A stretch of 64,000 bases of DNA, from positions 434,001 to 498,000 of the forward strand of contig NZ_CP114039.1 of the NCBI RefSeq assembly GCF_026965535.1, written 5' to 3'. This document shows positions 26,787 through 35,044 of this stretch, in pieces. Below the pieces are notes generated by a model. The model was not told the DNA's origin and ran no database searches. It worked only from the letters and a program-made list of their open reading frames with translations. Positions within the stretch are counted from its first letter, which is position 1, and each line of letters begins with the position of its first letter. Origin of the DNA: Corallococcus sp. NCRR. GTDB taxonomy: Bacteria; Myxococcota; Myxococcia; Myxococcales; Myxococcaceae. The position numbers were made by a program, and so were the translations under genes.

Positions 26787-27808
26787 TGTTGTCCCAGCCT
26801 GGCGGGTTCGCGTGTCCCAAGGGCATGACGACACGCGCATGGAAGGCCCTGGGAGTGGGGACGTTCTTGCTTGGAGGGGGGCTCGTGCTGCCTCCTTCCG
26901 CGGAGGCGTGCAGCGGAGCCCCCTGCTACCCCCGAGGAATCGATTTCCCGATGCCGGCGGACTCGGTCGTGCCCGCGAACGTGCCGGCGCTGGTGATGGC
27001 GTCGCTCGGATGGCCCCCCGTCGACAGCGACAGCCTGCGCCTGCGCACGGAGGACGGCGCCGACGTGGAGGCACAGCTCTTGTCAGGCCCTGGCCGAAGC
27101 GGGGTCCTCGTCCCGGCCGCTCCGCTCGTGCCGGGGACCGTCTACCGGCTGGAGGGCCACAGCCCATGTCCAGGAGCCTCGGAGGAGGAGAACACCGCGA
27201 CGGCAACGTTCACCGCTGGCCCGGCCGTCGCGCTTCCCACGACGTCGGGGACCCTGCGAGCGGGCCCGGAGCAGCACGGCTCCTTCCCCGTCTACGGTGG
27301 CGCATCCTGTTCGACGGAGGTGCAGGGCAGCGAGGTGACGCTGAGCTTCACGCCCTCGCCGGAGCTGGTGCCCTTCCTGCCGTGGGTGCACTGGACGCTG
27401 GAGGTGGATGGGCAGCCGTGGGCCACCGCACCGCACGGCGCGGTGGAGCCGGCGGGCACCCTCCGCTTCATGGACCGGCTGCAGTACCTGCACGTCCCGC
27501 TCACCGTGTATTCGGTCTGCGAGTTCCCACAGGAGCAGCCGCCTCCCACGGACCAGGGGCTTGCTCCTGGAAGGCATGTGGCCACGCTGCGTCCGGTGCT
27601 CGAACAGTCCCCCACGCCGCTTCCCGCCCTGGAGGTCTCCTTCGAGCTGACGTGCCCCGAGAAAGAGCCCGAGCCCGAGCCGGTCCCCGACGTCGACCCC
27701 GAGCCCGAGGCTCCGCGGCACGAGGGGTGCTCCCAGGCGGGCGGAGGCCTCGCGGCGTTCGGGCTCCTGGCCACGCTCCGGCTCTGGCGGCGCAAGAACC
27801 GCCCCTGA
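26786..27808 (+). CDS. MYXO-CTERM protein, tandem copy 2
   Basis: This is the second paralogue, about 340 residues. The start chosen overlaps the previous stop by 1 nt (TGATG) with GGAGG 5 nt upstream; an ATG 39 nt downstream (MTTRAWKALGVGTF) is a close alternative that fits the signal peptide of copy 1 better. SAEACSGAPC marks the mature end. The FTPSPELVPFLPWVHWTLEV segment is nearly identical in protein and DNA to copy 1. A Pro/Glu-rich linker (EPEPEPVPDVDPEPEAP) leads to the sorting tail GCSQAGGG-hydrophobic-RRKNRP. The tandem order and close spacing imply co-expression as a surface-protein cluster. Confidence 0.88.
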   Translation: MLSQPGGFACPKGMTTRAWKALGVGTFLLGGGLVLPPSAEACSGAPCYPRGIDFPMPADSVVPANVPALVMASLGWPPVDSDSLRLRTEDGADVEAQLLSGPGRSGVLVPAAPLVPGTVYRLEGHSPCPGASEEENTATATFTAGPAVALPTTSGTLRAGPEQHGSFPVYGGASCSTEVQGSEVTLSFTPSPELVPFLPWVHWTLEVDGQPWATAPHGAVEPAGTLRFMDRLQYLHVPLTVYSVCEFPQEQPPPTDQGLAPGRHVATLRPVLEQSPTPLPALEVSFELTCPEKEPEPEPVPDVDPEPEAPRHEGCSQAGGGLAAFGLLATLRLWRRKNRP

Positions 27809-27811
27809 GGC

Positions 27812-28849
27812 ATGTCCCAACGTCCCGGGCTCCCGTGTCTGATGAAGCAAATGCACGGACACGCTTGGACATGGGGCGCGGTGGGGATGTTCCTCCTGGG
27901 GCTGGGGGCGCTCGCGCCTCCTTCCGCGGAGGCATGCGTCGCGCCCAACTGCCTCGTCGACGTCCGCTTCCCTCTCCCAGAGGACGGCGGCACGGTTCCC
28001 TCGAACGTCCCCGGGCTGGTGGTGGTGCCGCCGCTCCTGGAGAACACGGACGTCTCCACCTTCAAGCTGCTCCAGTCGGATGGCACGCCGGTGCCCTTCA
28101 CGCTGGCGGAAGGCGAGCGGAGGACGCACGTCGTGGTCCCGAAGGCGCCGCTCGTGCCGGGCACGCAGTACCGCATCGAGGCGAAGGGCCTCTGCCAGTA
28201 CCGGGACACACAGACGCAATCCGCGACCTTCACCGCGGGCCCGGAGCTGCCCCTGCCCACGACCCTGGGCACGATGAGCGTGGACACACCAAGCCAGGGG
28301 GTGTTCCCGGTGTTCGGGGACTCGAACTGCGGAAGCCCGCAGGAGGGCGAGGCCACCACGCTGCGCTTCACCCCGTCACCGGAGCTGGTGCCCTTCCTGC
28401 CCTGGGTGCACTGGGCGGTGGAGGTGGACGGGCAGCCCTGGTCGTTCGCCAATCACCACGGGTTGACCTCGACGGGCGAGGACAACCCGGACAGCCACAA
28501 GTACGAGTACCGGCGGCAACTGCTGTCCCTCTACACGGTCTGCAAGGCGTACAACCCGCCGCCGCCCAACATGGGCCTCACGCCCGGACGCCATCAGGCC
28601 ACGCTCAAGGGAACGCTGGAGCACGCGGGCGTCACGCTGCCGCCGCTGAGCGTGGACTTCGAGCTCCACTGCCCCACGGCGTGCATGGGTGGAGGATGCG
28701 CCGACGGGGGCACGGACGTTGTCGGAGACCCCGATGACGAAGAGCCCCTCCACGACCCGTCCAAGAACGGCTGCACCCAGGCGGGAGGGGGCCTGACGGT
28801 GCTGGGGCTCCTGGCCACGCTGCGGCTCTGGCGCGGCCGGAGGAAGTAG
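27812..28849 (+). CDS. MYXO-CTERM protein, tandem copy 3
   Basis: This is the third paralogue, 345 residues from the ATG 3 nt after the previous stop; ATGs at 27842 or 27851 would give a shorter signal. The signal ends PPSAEAC, as in the other copies. The FTPSPELVPFLPWVHWAVEV segment is conserved but this copy is more diverged, with a YRRQLLSLYTVCKAYNPPPP insertion-like stretch. Its tail is GCTQAGGGLTVLGLLATLRLWRGRRK, again MYXO-CTERM. The linker before it carries DDEEPLHDPSK. It is convergent with the MopE-like gene, with a 188-nt gap holding a tRNA-like relic. Confidence 0.87.
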   Translation: MSQRPGLPCLMKQMHGHAWTWGAVGMFLLGLGALAPPSAEACVAPNCLVDVRFPLPEDGGTVPSNVPGLVVVPPLLENTDVSTFKLLQSDGTPVPFTLAEGERRTHVVVPKAPLVPGTQYRIEAKGLCQYRDTQTQSATFTAGPELPLPTTLGTMSVDTPSQGVFPVFGDSNCGSPQEGEATTLRFTPSPELVPFLPWVHWAVEVDGQPWSFANHHGLTSTGEDNPDSHKYEYRRQLLSLYTVCKAYNPPPPNMGLTPGRHQATLKGTLEHAGVTLPPLSVDFELHCPTACMGGGCADGGTDVVGDPDDEEPLHDPSKNGCTQAGGGLTVLGLLATLRLWRGRRK

Positions 28850-28851
28850 CG

Positions 28852-28924
28852 CTCCAGGGGCAGGGGTCGAACCTGCGTCCAGCCGGATGAGAGCCGCCTG
28901 CTCCAGCACTGCCTGCTCCTCGCG
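28852..28924 (-). pseudogene. decayed tRNA-like sequence
   Basis: Read on the minus strand, a perfect T-arm is present: stem GCAGG, loop TTCGACC, stem CCTGC (28860-28876). It is followed by a CCCTGGAG acceptor-like end and preceded by a 5-nt variable loop and an anticodon-like arm with loop CTCTCAT (28882-28898, one stem mismatch). The D-arm is degenerate and no matching 5' acceptor strand was found. So this is not a functional tRNA; it could be a decayed gene or the attachment-site footprint of an integrated element. Confidence 0.33.
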
Positions 28925-29037
28925 GGACAGGTCCTTCGCCCGTTGAGACACCAGGTCGGCCACGTCTTCCTGCCGGGGCCGAGCTGGAGTGGATCAAGCA
29001 GGCAGAGCTTGGAGCAGGGGCGTCGGGTCCATGGGGC

Positions 29038-30978
29038 TCAGGGAGCCGTGAAGCTCACGACAGTGCCGCCTTCGCCCGCCGCCACGACACGCGTGGGAGA
29101 TGGACCATCCAGCGAGTACAGCGGGGTTGTCCCCAGGTGCACGGGGGTCCACACGGATCCATCGTAGAAATGAATCCTTCCTTCGGTGGTGGCGACGTAG
29201 ATGCCCTTCTCACTGAAGGCAAGGATGTCTCGGATGCCGGCCTTCGTTGTTCCATTCGCTTCGAAAACGGGAGGCAAAGAGGCCCAGGAGCCTCCGCTCT
29301 TTTTGAAAACGAGTCCATTGGCACCTGCCGCGTAAGCGAATCGGCTATCCGTCACATGGACGCCATAGAGATACCCATCGAAGTTTCCGCCCAAGGAGTC
29401 TGAAACCCACTGAGAGGCTGCCGCGTCATAGCGGTAGGCGACCGCTTTGTTACCGCCATTCCCACCCACGGCAAACAACGTGCCCTGGGACCCGGCGCTC
29501 CCGATCGCACGAAGGTTGTCGCCAACATTGCCGAAGTTAGAAAGAGCGCCGCCTTCTCCGTAGGGATCGGTCCACTTGAAAATCTTGCCATTGCTTGAGA
29601 CCGCATAGGCAGTGGGGTTGCCGCCGGACTGCTCGATACCGGTGACGCCATGCAACGGCGCTGAGCCGGGCGCGGTGACCGCGAAACAAAGGGGGTCGTT
29701 GTTGAAGAGCCGGGTAATCATCTTCCCTGAGTCCGCGACAGCGAAGAGCCGCCCGTTCGCGGACGCCCACGCCGCCGTCCAGTTACCCAGGCAGGAAGGA
29801 TCTGTATACGACGTCGGAGTGCCTGTCGCGAAATCGTAATGGACGAGATTATCGGTACCGGCCAGCCATCCCTTCTGCCCATTGTCGTAAAGGGCGATGG
29901 CCTTCAGGTTATCGCTGCCTCCCACTGACGTGTTCGTCGTCCATGTGAGGGGGGCGCACTCCTCGTCCACCATGCCGGAGCAGTTGTTGTCCAGCCGGTC
30001 GCAGACCTCCGGCAGCCCATTCCGAACGTAGCGAGAGCTCTCATCGCAGTCCTGCGATGGCGAAACACCGCCATCCACGGGCGACTCACAGGCGGCCCCC
30101 GGCACCGCTTGGCCACCGAAGCCGTCGCCATCGCTGTCCACATACCAGATCACCGGCTCTTCGACTCGCACACAGGCGGTCTGGCTCGCGGTGCTGGCAC
30201 ACCTGACCTTGCCCGCGCACTTGAGTTCAGCCTCGCAATCACTCTCAAGACCGAAACCCTCATCCTTGTTGCCGTCGCAGTTGTCATCCTTGTCATCGCA
30301 GAAGAGCTCTGCCCGCCCCGGCCGGATTTGCGGATTGGCGTCGTTGCAGTCACCGCCCAGAGCCACGGCCCCGGCAGGCTGGGCACAGACCTGCACCGCG
30401 ACGTCTCCGTAGCCGTCCCCATCCCCGTCCATGTACCAGGTCGGCTTCTCGTCCGCGTCCGACTCCCCGAGGGTGCAGTTGTCATCCTTTTCGTTGCACA
30501 CCTCCTTGGCGGCGGGGTGCACGGTGATGTCTCCGTCATTGCAGTCAGAGCCCTTGATGGCGCCACCGGGTCCATCGCTGCTGAAGTAGCCGTCCCCATC
30601 TCCATCAACGGCCCGCACCGAGAAGGTCACGTCCAGCGTGCCCTCCTCGGGGACCTCCGCCTTCTCCTCCTGGGGGACACCCACCGTGGGGCCCGAGCAG
30701 TCGACCTCATGCAGCTGCGTGGTCACGCTCAGCACGCGGCCCCAGTCCTTCTTCCGGAACACCGCCACCGACACGGTGTCCGGCTTGTTGCCGGGGATCG
30801 GCACGTCGAGGCGGCTCGTGTTCGCCGCGTTGGCCTCGTCCGTGGCGGTCACCGTGACGCAGCCCTTCGTGAAGCCGCTGTAGCCGATGGTGACGTTCAG
30901 CGCTCCGGCCTTCGAGTCGTCCTTCTTGCACCCCGCCAACACGGAGGCACACAGCACCGTCATCAGGATTAAACGCAT
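29038..30978 (-). CDS. MopE-like metal-binding motif lipoprotein with beta-propeller
   Basis: This is a 646-residue predicted lipoprotein; the start MRLILMTVLCASVLAGC gives a lipobox Cys at 17. Residues about 120-345 carry three repeats of the putative metal-binding (MopE-type) motif, for example DGDGDGY...DCNDGDITVHPAAKEVCNEKDDNC and GGDCNDANPQIRPG...CDDKDDNCDGNKDEGFG. The family is linked to calcium or copper binding in surface proteins. Residues 350-645 form a WD/kelch-like beta-propeller (GWLAGTDNLVHYD, LFAVADSGKMITRLF, AYAAGANGLVFKKSG). The part encoding the propeller is noticeably less GC-rich (about 55-60% by eye) than the rest, suggesting that end was acquired or exchanged. Confidence 0.87.
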   Translation of the reverse strand: MRLILMTVLCASVLAGCKKDDSKAGALNVTIGYSGFTKGCVTVTATDEANAANTSRLDVPIPGNKPDTVSVAVFRKKDWGRVLSVTTQLHEVDCSGPTVGVPQEEKAEVPEEGTLDVTFSVRAVDGDGDGYFSSDGPGGAIKGSDCNDGDITVHPAAKEVCNEKDDNCTLGESDADEKPTWYMDGDGDGYGDVAVQVCAQPAGAVALGGDCNDANPQIRPGRAELFCDDKDDNCDGNKDEGFGLESDCEAELKCAGKVRCASTASQTACVRVEEPVIWYVDSDGDGFGGQAVPGAACESPVDGGVSPSQDCDESSRYVRNGLPEVCDRLDNNCSGMVDEECAPLTWTTNTSVGGSDNLKAIALYDNGQKGWLAGTDNLVHYDFATGTPTSYTDPSCLGNWTAAWASANGRLFAVADSGKMITRLFNNDPLCFAVTAPGSAPLHGVTGIEQSGGNPTAYAVSSNGKIFKWTDPYGEGGALSNFGNVGDNLRAIGSAGSQGTLFAVGGNGGNKAVAYRYDAAASQWVSDSLGGNFDGYLYGVHVTDSRFAYAAGANGLVFKKSGGSWASLPPVFEANGTTKAGIRDILAFSEKGIYVATTEGRIHFYDGSVWTPVHLGTTPLYSLDGPSPTRVVAAGEGGTVVSFTAP

Positions 30979-31059
30979 GGCCCGGCATTTTCGGGCGCGC
31001 CCCTGACGCGGGCAAGGCGCATCGGAGAGAAACCACACCTACACGCTCCCCAATGTGCG

Positions 31060-31185
31060 GAAGGCGTGTTTCAGGCCCGGTGCCATGCCGACGGGCGCCC
31101 TCTTCCCGTCACACAAGAAGTCGAGGCTCGCGGCGAGGCCGTGCAGGCAGGCAGCGGCTCGCGAGTGAGCACGAAGCCGTGGGGC
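31060..31185 (-). pseudogene. remnant of a thiolase-like gene
   Basis: Two short pieces on the minus strand match, in the same order, the thiolase-like gene at 50.5-52 kb: PHGFVLTREPLPA (there NHGLVLTREPPPA) and LDFLCDGKRAPVG (there IDFLCDGKEEPVG). At the DNA level they agree at about 21 of 24 and 25 of 30 positions by hand count. They lie about 50 nt apart here, against about 250 nt in the intact gene, and in different frames, so the copy has an internal deletion. It seems to be a decayed C-terminal fragment. Confidence 0.42.
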
Positions 31186-31261
31186 CGCATCCACCGGCGA
31201 TGGAACACTTCCATGTCCGGGCACGTGACGCGCGGCACGCGGCCCGCTATGCCCCTGCCGC

Positions 31262-32125
31262 GTGAGCACGCCCCTCCTCACCCTGCTTGCCCTCCTGGGC
31301 TTCGCCGCGAACTCGCTGCTGTGCCGCGCGGCCCTCTCGGGTGGCGCGGCGCGCGGCATCGACGCGGGTTCGTTCACGCTGGTGCGGCTCGCGTCGGGAG
31401 CGCTGGTGCTCGCGCTGCTGCTGCGGCTCCGACGGGGCGGCCACGGGACGAAGGGGCACGGGAGCTGGGCCTCGGCGCTCGCGCTCTTCGTGTACGCGGC
31501 CGGCTTCAGCTTCGCGTACGTGCGCATCGGGGCGGGCGTGGGCGCCCTGCTGCTCTTCGGCTGCGTGCAGCTCACCATGCTCGCGGCGGGGCTCGCGCGC
31601 GGTGAGCGGCCGCGTGCGCTCGAGTGGGCGGGGCTCGCGGTGGCCCTCGTGGGGCTCGCGGGGCTCACGCTCCCTGGAGCGAGCGCCCCGGATGCGCTCG
31701 GCGCGGGGCTCATGGCCACGGCGGGCGCGGCGTGGGGCATCTACAGCCTGCGGGGACGCGGGAGCACGGACCCGCTCGCGGCAACGGCCGGCAACTTCGC
31801 GCGCAGCGTGCCGCTGGCCCTCGTACTCGTGATGCTCGCCCGTGCGCTGGAAGCGGCCCCACTCCCGTCGTCCAAGGGGCTCCTGCTCGCGGTCGCGTCC
31901 GGCGCGCTCGCCTCGGGCGTGGGCTACAGCCTCTGGTACGCAGCACTGCCACACCTGAGCAGCGCGCGCGCAGCGGTGGTGCAACTGTCCGTCCCCGTCA
32001 TCGCGGCGGTGGGCGCGGTGCTGCTGCTCGGAGAACCCCTCACCCAGCGGCTGCTCTGGGGTGGCACCGCGCTGCTCGCAGGCGTTCTGCTGAGCCTGCG
32101 CGCGAACCGCAATCTCAAACGCTGA
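31262..32125 (+). CDS. EamA/DMT family transporter
   Basis: This 287-residue inner-membrane protein starts at GTG (MSTPLLTLLALLGFAANSLLC). It has about ten hydrophobic helices in two similar halves, the EamA (drug/metabolite transporter) pattern: a first half to about residue 135 and a second from about 145 (AAGLMATAGAAWGIYSLRGRGS). Typical EamA phrases are GALVLALLL, YVRIGAGVGALLLFGCVQ and AVVQLSVPVIAAVGAVLLLGEPL. Members export amino acids or other metabolites, usually without partner proteins. The substrate is unknown. It is a single gene between the thiolase remnant and the small lipoprotein. Confidence 0.92.
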   Translation: MSTPLLTLLALLGFAANSLLCRAALSGGAARGIDAGSFTLVRLASGALVLALLLRLRRGGHGTKGHGSWASALALFVYAAGFSFAYVRIGAGVGALLLFGCVQLTMLAAGLARGERPRALEWAGLAVALVGLAGLTLPGASAPDALGAGLMATAGAAWGIYSLRGRGSTDPLAATAGNFARSVPLALVLVMLARALEAAPLPSSKGLLLAVASGALASGVGYSLWYAALPHLSSARAAVVQLSVPVIAAVGAVLLLGEPLTQRLLWGGTALLAGVLLSLRANRNLKR

Positions 32126-32234
32126 GACCGCTCCGCGCGTAGCTTTCCAACAACATCGCGCTTTCCAGGCAAACCTTGACCAATCCTTTCGTCTGCAGTT
32201 GCATCGACACCTCACCAGCGAAAGGGAGCGTCAC

Positions 32235-32495
32235 ATGTTGCTTCGTGGGTTCGCGATGTTCGCCGTCGTCTCCATCTTCGGAATGGGCTGTGGTGGCGCG
32301 GAAGTGACGGACGGTGCCGAGAGCGGTGCGCAGCCCGGCCAGGTCTCCGCCGAGGCCCTCAGCAGCTGTGAGACGCTCCAGACCCGCCGCTGTTCTCCGG
32401 GGGCGGAGACGGGCTGCCAGTGGGCCGATGGCGCCTTTGGCGAGTGCTTCTGTCAGGAGATCCCCGCCAACAAGTGGGTCTGCCTGAGAAACTGA
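32235..32495 (+). CDS. small Cys-containing lipoprotein
   Basis: This predicted lipoprotein of 86 residues starts MLLRGFAMFAVVSIFGMGCGG, with a GGGAG ribosome-binding site about 7 nt upstream and a lipobox GMGC. The mature peptide is short, with six Cys in SCETLQTRRCSPG, GCQWADGAFGECFCQEI and WVCLRN, likely forming three disulfides. It ends in a single compact domain without further motifs. It is convergent with another small Cys-rich lipoprotein. The role is unknown; a secreted peptide-like function is possible. Confidence 0.75.
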   Translation: MLLRGFAMFAVVSIFGMGCGGAEVTDGAESGAQPGQVSAEALSSCETLQTRRCSPGAETGCQWADGAFGECFCQEIPANKWVCLRN

Positions 32496-32511
32496 AGCTC
32501 CCTTGGGGACG

Positions 32512-32538
32512 CGGACGGCCGCTGACAGGGGCCGTCCG
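32512..32538. terminator. bidirectional stem-loop terminator
   Basis: A 9-bp perfect inverted repeat CGGACGGCC/GGCCGTCCG with a 9-nt loop lies between the stops of two convergent small lipoprotein genes. Confidence 0.65.
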
Positions 32539-32548
32539 GGTCGGCACT

Positions 32549-32929
32549 TCACAGCGCGCTGCAAGCCCAGACGCCCAGGGGCGTGCAGAAGCAATTGGGA
32601 TTGGGGTGGCCCGGCAGACAGCAACTCCGCGTCCCACCCACGGGCGAACACGGGGTCCCCGCGAGCTTGCTACAGCGATTGTTCAGCCCACAGAAGGGAG
32701 TGGAGGGGAGGCAGATGTTGTAGAAGCCATCGCACTCGACGGAGTCCGCCTGCACCGAGCAGGTGTTCCCTTCACAAGACACCGTCGAACCATCCGGACA
32801 GGTTTGTGAGCACGTGACGAGGGCGCTCGACTGCTGCTCCAGTTCTGGCGCCTCGACAGGCTCCAATCCACCACAGGCCGCCAGCACCGGGACGACAAGC
32901 ACCGTCAGCACACCCAGGAAGCTCTTCAT
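32549..32929 (-). CDS. small Cys-rich lipoprotein
   Basis: This 126-residue predicted lipoprotein (signal [21 protein letters not shown]) has sixteen Cys residues in about 90 mature residues: [55 protein letters not shown] and [12 protein letters not shown]. The pattern suggests a disulfide-rich, knottin-like surface protein. The GTRSCCLPG...CFC end resembles small Cys-rich lipoproteins common in Myxococcales. It is divergent from the M4 protease gene across about 70 nt, so a shared regulatory region is likely; a link between the two is only inferred. Confidence 0.85.
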   Translation of the reverse strand: MKSFLGVLTVLVVPVLAACGGLEPVEAPELEQQSSALVTCSQTCPDGSTVSCEGNTCSVQADSVECDGFYNICLPSTPFCGLNNRCSKLAGTPCSPVGGTRSCCLPGHPNPNCFCTPLGVWACSAL

Positions 32930-32998
32930 GGCATGTCTCTCCTTGAGGGATTGAGCGGCATCGAATCACAACGCAACGAAAAGCGGCAGGAGACGAAA

Positions 32999-34936
32999 GT
33001 GCAAATGATGACCGCGCATCGAATTCGGGGTCTCGCGACCCTGGGCGTCCTGGTCGGCCTTTCGGCCTGTCAGGGAATGGAAGAAAACGACAAGCGCACC
33101 GCCGCCGAGCCGGACGCATTGGGCGTCACGATCTCCGGACTCCAGGTGGTGGGCACCGACGAGGGCCATGTGCCCACGTTCGCGAATGGGAACTTCGGTC
33201 AACTGCGGCTCGGTGGGAACGAGCGGACCGAGGAGGCAGAGGTCCGCGCGCTGCGCCCTTCCCTCCTCGCGGTGAGCAATGTGTTCCACGCGGACCCCGC
33301 GGAGCTCACCTTCCAGCGGGCCGTCACGGATGGCCTGGGCGACCGGCACTTCATCTACGTGCAGCGCAAGCATGGCCGCGAGGTCCTGGGCGCCGCGCTT
33401 GTCCTCCACACGAGGAATGACGCTGTCTACGCGGTTCACGGCAACGCCCGCGCGGACCTCGACGCGCCGCGAGACGCGCGGCTCAGTCCCGAGGACGCCA
33501 TCGCGGTGGCCCGGCGGGACTCCGCGCGGCTCGACCGGATCGAGCTGGAGACCCATCCGCGGATGGCCTACTGGCCAGCGGGCGGAAAGCTGGACCTCGT
33601 GTACCGCGTGAACGTGACGGGGCGGAGCCAGGACGGAATGGCTGTGGATGAGGACGTCATCATCCACGCCGTGAGCGGGTCGGTCGTGCAGCGGCTGCCG
33701 AACCTCTACACGCTCAAGAACCGGGCGGTGTACGACGTCAACCACGGCGGCTCCGCGAACCTCCCGGGGACCCTCGTCCGGGCGGAGGGCGGCGCGGCGG
33801 TCGCGGACCCGACGGTCAATACCAACTACGACCTGCTCGGCACGACCTACGACTGTTACAAGAGCCTCTTCAACCGCGACTCCTACGACGGCGCGGGGTC
33901 CAAGCTCGTCAGCTCGGTGCACTACGGCTACGGCTACGCCAACGCGGCGTGGAGCGGCTCGAAGAATCAGATGCTGTACGGAGACGGCGACGGCGTGACG
34001 TTCGGCAACATGGTCAACGCGCTGGACGTGACAGCGCATGAGGTGACCCATGGGCTCACCCTCTCCACCTCCAACCTGTTGTACTTCGCCGAGCCCGGCG
34101 CCCTGAACGAGTCGATGTCCGACATCATGGGCAGCGTGTGCGAGTGGTACCGCAACGGCCAGGTGGTGAATGCCAACACCTGGAAGTGCGCGGAGGAAAT
34201 CTATACTCCCGCCACGTCTGGCGATGCCCTGCGCTACATGAACGACCCGAAGCTGGATGGGCAGTCATTGGACTACTTCGACCAGACCTTCAGCCCGTTC
34301 ACCGACGTCCACTACAGCTCGGGCATCCCCAACCTGGCGTTCTATCTGCTGTCCCAGGGTGGCCAGCACCCACGGGGCCGCTCCTCCATCGCCGTGCGCG
34401 GAATCGGCATCGCCAAGGCGGCCCAGGTCTTCCACCGGGCCAACACGGTGCTGCTGCTTGGCAAGACGATGGCCACGTTCGCCGACGCGAAGCTGGCCAC
34501 GGAGCAGGCCGCCGCGCAGCTCGGGTACAGCGCGGCCGACATCGCCTCCGTGACCGCCGCCTGGCAGGCCGTGGGCGTGGGCCCGAGCATCCTCTTCGCC
34601 GGCCAGGGCCTCTGGCTGGGACAGTCCATGGTGTCGAACGACCGCCGGTTCTCGCTCGTCCTGCAGAACGATGGGAACCTGGTCCTCTGGGACGCGACGA
34701 GCGCCCTGTGGACGGCAAACACCGCAGGACAGGGGGCCCTGACGGCCCACATGCAGGACGACGGCAACTTCGTGGTCTACCGCACGAGCACCCCGACCGT
34801 CGGTCAGGCGGTCTGGTCCAGCATGACCTGGGGACATCCGGGCGCCTATCTGATCCTCCAGGACGACGGCAACCTCGTCATCTATGACAAGGACGGCGTC
34901 ACCCCGCTCTGGAACTCGGGGACCTGGGGGCACTGA
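32999..34936 (+). CDS. M4 family metalloprotease with bulb-type lectin domain
   Basis: This thermolysin-like zinc protease has about 645 residues. I choose a GTG start (M-Q-M-M-T-A-H-R) because AGGAG sits 6 nt upstream; ATGs two and three codons on are alternatives. The signal ends VGLSAC, so it may be lipid-anchored. An FTP-type propeptide (about 70-150) and PepSY-like region come first. The catalytic domain has HEVTH (H347, H351), [12 protein letters not shown] (E371) and the transition-state His in HYSSGIPN (H438). From about 535 to the end are three B-lectin repeats, [21 protein letters not shown] and [11 protein letters not shown], which bind mannose in homologues. Prey-cell targeting is a reasonable guess. 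Confidence 0.93.
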   Translation: MQMMTAHRIRGLATLGVLVGLSACQGMEENDKRTAAEPDALGVTISGLQVVGTDEGHVPTFANGNFGQLRLGGNERTEEAEVRALRPSLLAVSNVFHADPAELTFQRAVTDGLGDRHFIYVQRKHGREVLGAALVLHTRNDAVYAVHGNARADLDAPRDARLSPEDAIAVARRDSARLDRIELETHPRMAYWPAGGKLDLVYRVNVTGRSQDGMAVDEDVIIHAVSGSVVQRLPNLYTLKNRAVYDVNHGGSANLPGTLVRAEGGAAVADPTVNTNYDLLGTTYDCYKSLFNRDSYDGAGSKLVSSVHYGYGYANAAWSGSKNQMLYGDGDGVTFGNMVNALDVTAHEVTHGLTLSTSNLLYFAEPGALNESMSDIMGSVCEWYRNGQVVNANTWKCAEEIYTPATSGDALRYMNDPKLDGQSLDYFDQTFSPFTDVHYSSGIPNLAFYLLSQGGQHPRGRSSIAVRGIGIAKAAQVFHRANTVLLLGKTMATFADAKLATEQAAAQLGYSAADIASVTAAWQAVGVGPSILFAGQGLWLGQSMVSNDRRFSLVLQNDGNLVLWDATSALWTANTAGQGALTAHMQDDGNFVVYRTSTPTVGQAVWSSMTWGHPGAYLILQDDGNLVIYDKDGVTPLWNSGTWGH

Positions 34937-35044
34937 GGCGCGGCTCCACGCGGCGTCTGCCCGCCGTCTTGAAGCCTGACAAGGCGGCCGTGGCAACCCC
35001 AGGCGCTCTTCGGATAGGGTGCCCGCGTCCCGGGAGCCCATGAG

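Noticed and set aside
28852-28930. A functional tRNA gene
   Set aside because: The 5' acceptor strand and D-arm do not pair; only the 3' half is tRNA-like, so it is listed as a relic.
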